A DNA stretch of 7,604 nt from positions 1 through 7,604 of the forward strand of contig CANKXQ010000058.1 of NCBI GenBank assembly GCA_947487745.1, read 5' to 3'. This stretch comes from Spartobacteria bacterium. GTDB lineage: Bacteria > Verrucomicrobiota > Verrucomicrobiia > Chthoniobacterales > Terrimicrobiaceae. A program made the position numbers and the translations under genes. Below are positions 4,980 to 7,604 of the stretch, piece after piece. Position 1 is the first letter of the stretch. Every line of letters starts with the position of its first letter. The notes below the pieces were generated by a model, which saw only the letters and a list, made by a program, of their open reading frames with translations, did no database searches and was not told where the DNA came from.

Positions 4980-6857
4980 CTAGCCATCAGGCAGGAGCGC
5001 GCGCTCCTCCGGGCGGAGTTGGCTTTTGTTGATCGTTCTCGAGAGTTCATCGGCTTCCTTCGTTTTTCCGATGCCATAAAGCACGGCGGCGCGAACGGTT
5101 CTCCAGGGAGTGGGCGCTGAAAGCCATGAAATGATCTTGCCCTCGTAGAGTGCATCAGCTCCGGCAGGGTTGCCGGTTTTCAGCATCCCCAGCGCGGCTA
5201 TGCTCAACGAGGCGAGGGAGTGCGGCGTGTTGTCGTAAAACTCCTTCGCAATAGCGGCCGTGGTCGCAGGTTTGTCGTTCGTGAGAAGTTTCAGATAAGT
5301 CTGGTCACTGCGAGCTTCAGCCAGCAGGGGGAATGATTCGGTGAATTCCTCATAAAGCGGCAAGAGTTCTGCTGCCGAGGTGTTTTGTGGCCAACAGCGG
5401 ATCAGGCCCAAGTATCCCTCCAGCGCTGTTTCCTTGCGGTGGGAGAGGGCGGTGTAGGCTTTAGTTGCCTGTTCGCGTTCACCGATGCGCAGGGCATAGG
5501 CGGCTATGAAGGAAACAACCTCGGGTTTCTCGTAGGCCAGGCCGAGTTGCATTTCGCGCCAGCTTTTCTCAGCACTCTCGCTCTCGCCGGATTTCTCCGC
5601 AGCCCTCGCCAGGAAAAGCAGGCGGATGCTATCCGAGAGGCCGATGATCGTATCGGCGTCGAGCATGGTAAAAATATCATTCCAGCGCTCCAGACCTGCG
5701 AGGGCGTCAAGGTAGAGGAGAAGCCAATCAGGATTTGAAGCGGCGCGTTCACGGCCGATGAAATCGACGGCCTCCTTGTAGTGCAGTCTGCGATTGAGCC
5801 AGCGGGCAAAAGCGAGTGCGTCATCAGGGGCGCCAGAAGTGCGCTCCGACATGGTTTGTGCGAGAAGCGCAGGCTTGGTGGAGGGGGTCTGCATTATCCG
5901 CAAATCCAGTGCCAGCAAGGCATCGTCTGGAGTGTGCAGCGGATGCGCCAGGAGATTGTCCGCGACTTTGTCAGCTTGCAGGGATTCGGTTGTGCGCTGC
6001 GCGAGAATCTGGGCTCCCAGTAGTCGAAGTGCAGAGATGCCAATGGCGGAATTTTTATCCACAAGCTGAAGGAGGATTTGACGACTGGCGGTGACATCTG
6101 TCTTGAGGGTCATCTCGGCGGTCGCCAGTAGAAGTCTCTCACCATCATCCGGCGTGAGGGTCGGGAGTTCTTTTTTTGCCAAATCGAGAGCCTCTTTGAG
6201 GTTCCCCTCTTTCTCTAAAAGGCGCATCTGAATGATGATTTTTCGGGCCGAGTGATCGTCTTGGAGTTGATCCAGCGAGGCCTTTGCGATGACAGGGTTA
6301 TCAGCCTTGAGGGCCTGTTCGGCCAGTGTGAGGAGTTCCTGTGGAGAAGCCTGCTTTTCCAGCATGAGGCGTTGAAGGGCATTCAGCGAGTTCGGGTCGC
6401 CGAGCGAGGCGTTGAAGAGGCGGACTTTGCGGAAGACGGACTCCTCATTCGGCACCATGAGAATAGCTTGGCGCATCAGGCTTATGGATTTCGGAACATT
6501 GCCCTCATTGGCCGCAATCTCCGACTGCGCTAGAAATTTCATAGCCCGCCAGACTTTGAGCCGATGATAAGCCGGGGGGACTGCGACCCAAAGGATCAGG
6601 CCTGAAATGAGTAGAGCGAGAACGATGCGCGCACGGATGTCTCGAGCCAGTTCCAGCAGGAAGTGTCGGTGAGGGTGTTGTCCATGTGGGTCAACCTCAT
6701 AGTCGGGAAGTTCGATAGGAACCATTGCGACTGGGGCTGGAGAGGAGGTGAGCGATGGATCGTCTTCCTCCTTGGTTTGCTTTTTTATGCGAGGAGGTGC
6801 TTTGGCATTCTTCGCAGCGGCGCGCGGCTTGGTGATTTTTGCTATCGGGTCGCTCAT
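4980..6857 (-). CDS. Large membrane-anchored TPR-like repeat protein, exosortase-locus type
   Basis: A 625-residue protein I do not recognise by name. Residues 1-45 are a basic, Lys/Ala/Pro-rich tail (for example KITKPRAAAKNAKAPPRIKK), followed by a His-rich patch HGQHPHRH (58-65). One clear membrane segment lies at about 78-95 (IVLALLISGLILWVAVPP). From about 105 to the end it is almost all amphipathic helix pairs of TPR-like character, e.g. AIAANEGNVPKSISLMRQAI-type and KADNPVIAKASLDQLQ. The positive N-terminus suggests an N-in topology with the repeats outside the cytoplasm. There is no lipobox; the single Cys is near the C-terminus (LIRCWPQ), so it is not the lipoprotein type of TPR protein seen in PEP-CTERM systems. 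Its ATG overlaps the stop of the EpsI-like gene (ATGA on the minus strand). I infer a scaffold or assembly role in the sorting or export locus; no enzymatic motif is visible. Confidence 0.75.
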   Translation of the reverse strand: MSDPIAKITKPRAAAKNAKAPPRIKKQTKEEDDPSLTSSPAPVAMVPIELPDYEVDPHGQHPHRHFLLELARDIRARIVLALLISGLILWVAVPPAYHRLKVWRAMKFLAQSEIAANEGNVPKSISLMRQAILMVPNEESVFRKVRLFNASLGDPNSLNALQRLMLEKQASPQELLTLAEQALKADNPVIAKASLDQLQDDHSARKIIIQMRLLEKEGNLKEALDLAKKELPTLTPDDGERLLLATAEMTLKTDVTASRQILLQLVDKNSAIGISALRLLGAQILAQRTTESLQADKVADNLLAHPLHTPDDALLALDLRIMQTPSTKPALLAQTMSERTSGAPDDALAFARWLNRRLHYKEAVDFIGRERAASNPDWLLLYLDALAGLERWNDIFTMLDADTIIGLSDSIRLLFLARAAEKSGESESAEKSWREMQLGLAYEKPEVVSFIAAYALRIGEREQATKAYTALSHRKETALEGYLGLIRCWPQNTSAAELLPLYEEFTESFPLLAEARSDQTYLKLLTNDKPATTAAIAKEFYDNTPHSLASLSIAALGMLKTGNPAGADALYEGKIISWLSAPTPWRTVRAAVLYGIGKTKEADELSRTINKSQLRPEERALLPDG

Positions 6858-7555
6858 TTGCTCTCTGGACGATTCTCCTCCATGGTGCGTGCCAAGAAGG
6901 CGGTAAGTGTGTTTGCCGCAGTAGCCACATCCGTCGTATTCCAGACAGCGGCTTCTAAAAGTGTTTGCCCGCGATTTCGGATTCCCTTTGTCACAACCTT
7001 CCAGCGTCCTTTCAGTGTATATTCTTCGCCACTGAGCGTTTCATTTGCCTCGGGACTATGCTCTGCGGAAGCGCCTCCTGCAATGATGGAGTGGAAAACA
7101 AGAACCGGTCTTCCGGCATCGCGAAATAAAAACACGCGGAAGCGAAAGCTCTCCTTGCCCACCTGAATCGTGAGGGAGGGAAGTTGCTTTTCAAGAACCA
7201 TGCCGATGCTGGCAAGACAGGTTCGGGGGTCATGGATGTTCAATGCTTGAATGGCCGTTCGCCCTGCGGGCCAGCGAAGATAAAACACCTGCCACGCGCG
7301 CCCAGCGGAATCCGCAAACCGCTCGGAGAATCCCTCTGGAAAAAAAAGAATACGGCGGGTGCGCTCGGAGATGGGAATCGGCTTGGTTCCCGGAGTGCCG
7401 GATTTGAGTGCCCAATTGCTTTCGGAGTTTGTCCCTACCTCATGGGAGCGATACCAGAGTTCGGTGCCGGCGAGAGATGTCGCTGTGAGAAGAATTGTGG
7501 ACAGACAGACCGCGATGAGGGGCTTGGAAATGGGTAGTGGCGCGTCCGAGTCCAC
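6854..7555 (-). CDS. EpsI-like exosortase-associated protein (start uncertain, possibly part of a longer fusion)
   Basis: From the GTG at 7555 this gives 233 residues. A membrane or signal-anchor segment lies at about 12-30 (PLIAVCLSTILLTATSLAG). The C-terminal domain contains ALNIHDPRTCLASIG (residues 104-118), resembling the H.P..CL..xG motif of EpsI (DUF3485) proteins that accompany exosortases. Cys113 would be the conserved Cys. VFLFRDAGRPVLVFHSII and GRWKVVTKGIRNRGQ also fit the general EpsI plan. EpsI proteins act at the cytoplasmic membrane with exosortase in envelope or exopolysaccharide processing; their exact reaction is not settled. The frame stays open upstream of the GTG to the window edge, adding FYNRFRSRQKNAESDP, so the true start may lie outside. 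A weak GAGAG lies upstream of the GTG. The stop overlaps the TPR gene's ATG. The EpsI assignment is moderately secure. Confidence 0.7.
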   Translation of the reverse strand: MDSDAPLPISKPLIAVCLSTILLTATSLAGTELWYRSHEVGTNSESNWALKSGTPGTKPIPISERTRRILFFPEGFSERFADSAGRAWQVFYLRWPAGRTAIQALNIHDPRTCLASIGMVLEKQLPSLTIQVGKESFRFRVFLFRDAGRPVLVFHSIIAGGASAEHSPEANETLSGEEYTLKGRWKVVTKGIRNRGQTLLEAAVWNTTDVATAANTLTAFLARTMEENRPESK

Positions 7556-7604
7556 TGGATCGCTCTCGGCGTTTTTTTGCCTGCTGCGGAATCTGTTGTA
7601 AAAA
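7556..7604 (-). other. Open frame continuing past the window edge, possible C-terminus of an exosortase
   Basis: In the same frame as the EpsI-like protein, these 49 bases encode a basic stretch FYNRFRSRQKNAESDP with no stop before the window ends. An aromatic/basic tail like this is what would follow the last membrane helix of an exosortase. Some exosortases are known to carry an EpsI domain at their C-terminus. Only 16 codons are visible, so this cannot be assigned on its own. It could also be untranslated leader before the GTG at 7555. Confidence 0.3.

Noticed and set aside
1..7604. CRISPR array, tRNA, rRNA or tandem repeats
   Set aside because: No regularly spaced direct repeats and no tRNA- or rRNA-like sequence were seen on either strand.

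Overview
This looks like a GC-rich bacterial chromosome, most likely from the PVC group and perhaps Verrucomicrobiota. That assignment is an inference. It rests on an ISAzo13-type transposase end, an exosortase-associated EpsI-like protein next to a membrane-anchored TPR-like protein, and a COG2345-type regulator of a form I associate with Verrucomicrobiota. No rRNA or tRNA gene is present to anchor the taxonomy.

Layout. Positions 1-232 hold the last 76 codons of an ISAzo13-family transposase whose start lies outside the window. About 330 bases without a convincing intact gene follow (233-562). Their first ~80 bases are AT-rich and probably contain the IS end. The GC-rich remainder has small palindromes and, on the minus strand, what may be the decayed C-terminal end of a glycosyltransferase-like gene. 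From 563 to 4292 a tightly packed plus-strand operon reads dapF-dapA-dapB-folK-panB. The dapA/dapB and dapB/folK junctions are ATGA overlaps, and only 11 and 31 bases separate the other pairs. From 7555 down to 4299 a minus-strand group reads EpsI-like protein, large TPR-like membrane protein, then a winged-helix regulator. Its last gene converges on panB with 6 bases between the stop codons.

How the genes work together. DapA, DapB and DapF are three steps of the diaminopimelate route to lysine and peptidoglycan. The nitrogen-introducing steps (DapL, or DapD/C/E) are not in the window. FolK makes the pyrophosphorylated pterin needed for folate, and PanB uses a folate cofactor (5,10-methylene-THF) to start pantothenate synthesis, so the operon's last two genes are linked metabolically. 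The catalytic residues I looked for are present in all five enzymes. The minus-strand group looks like the downstream part of an exosortase (protein sorting and envelope/exopolysaccharide) locus. The EpsI-like reading frame stays open to the window edge, so it could be fused to an exosortase or follow one closely.

The least ordinary part is the EpsI-like/TPR/regulator group. The regulator resembles SufR/COG2345 proteins but lacks the C-terminal cysteines that bind the iron-sulfur cluster in SufR.
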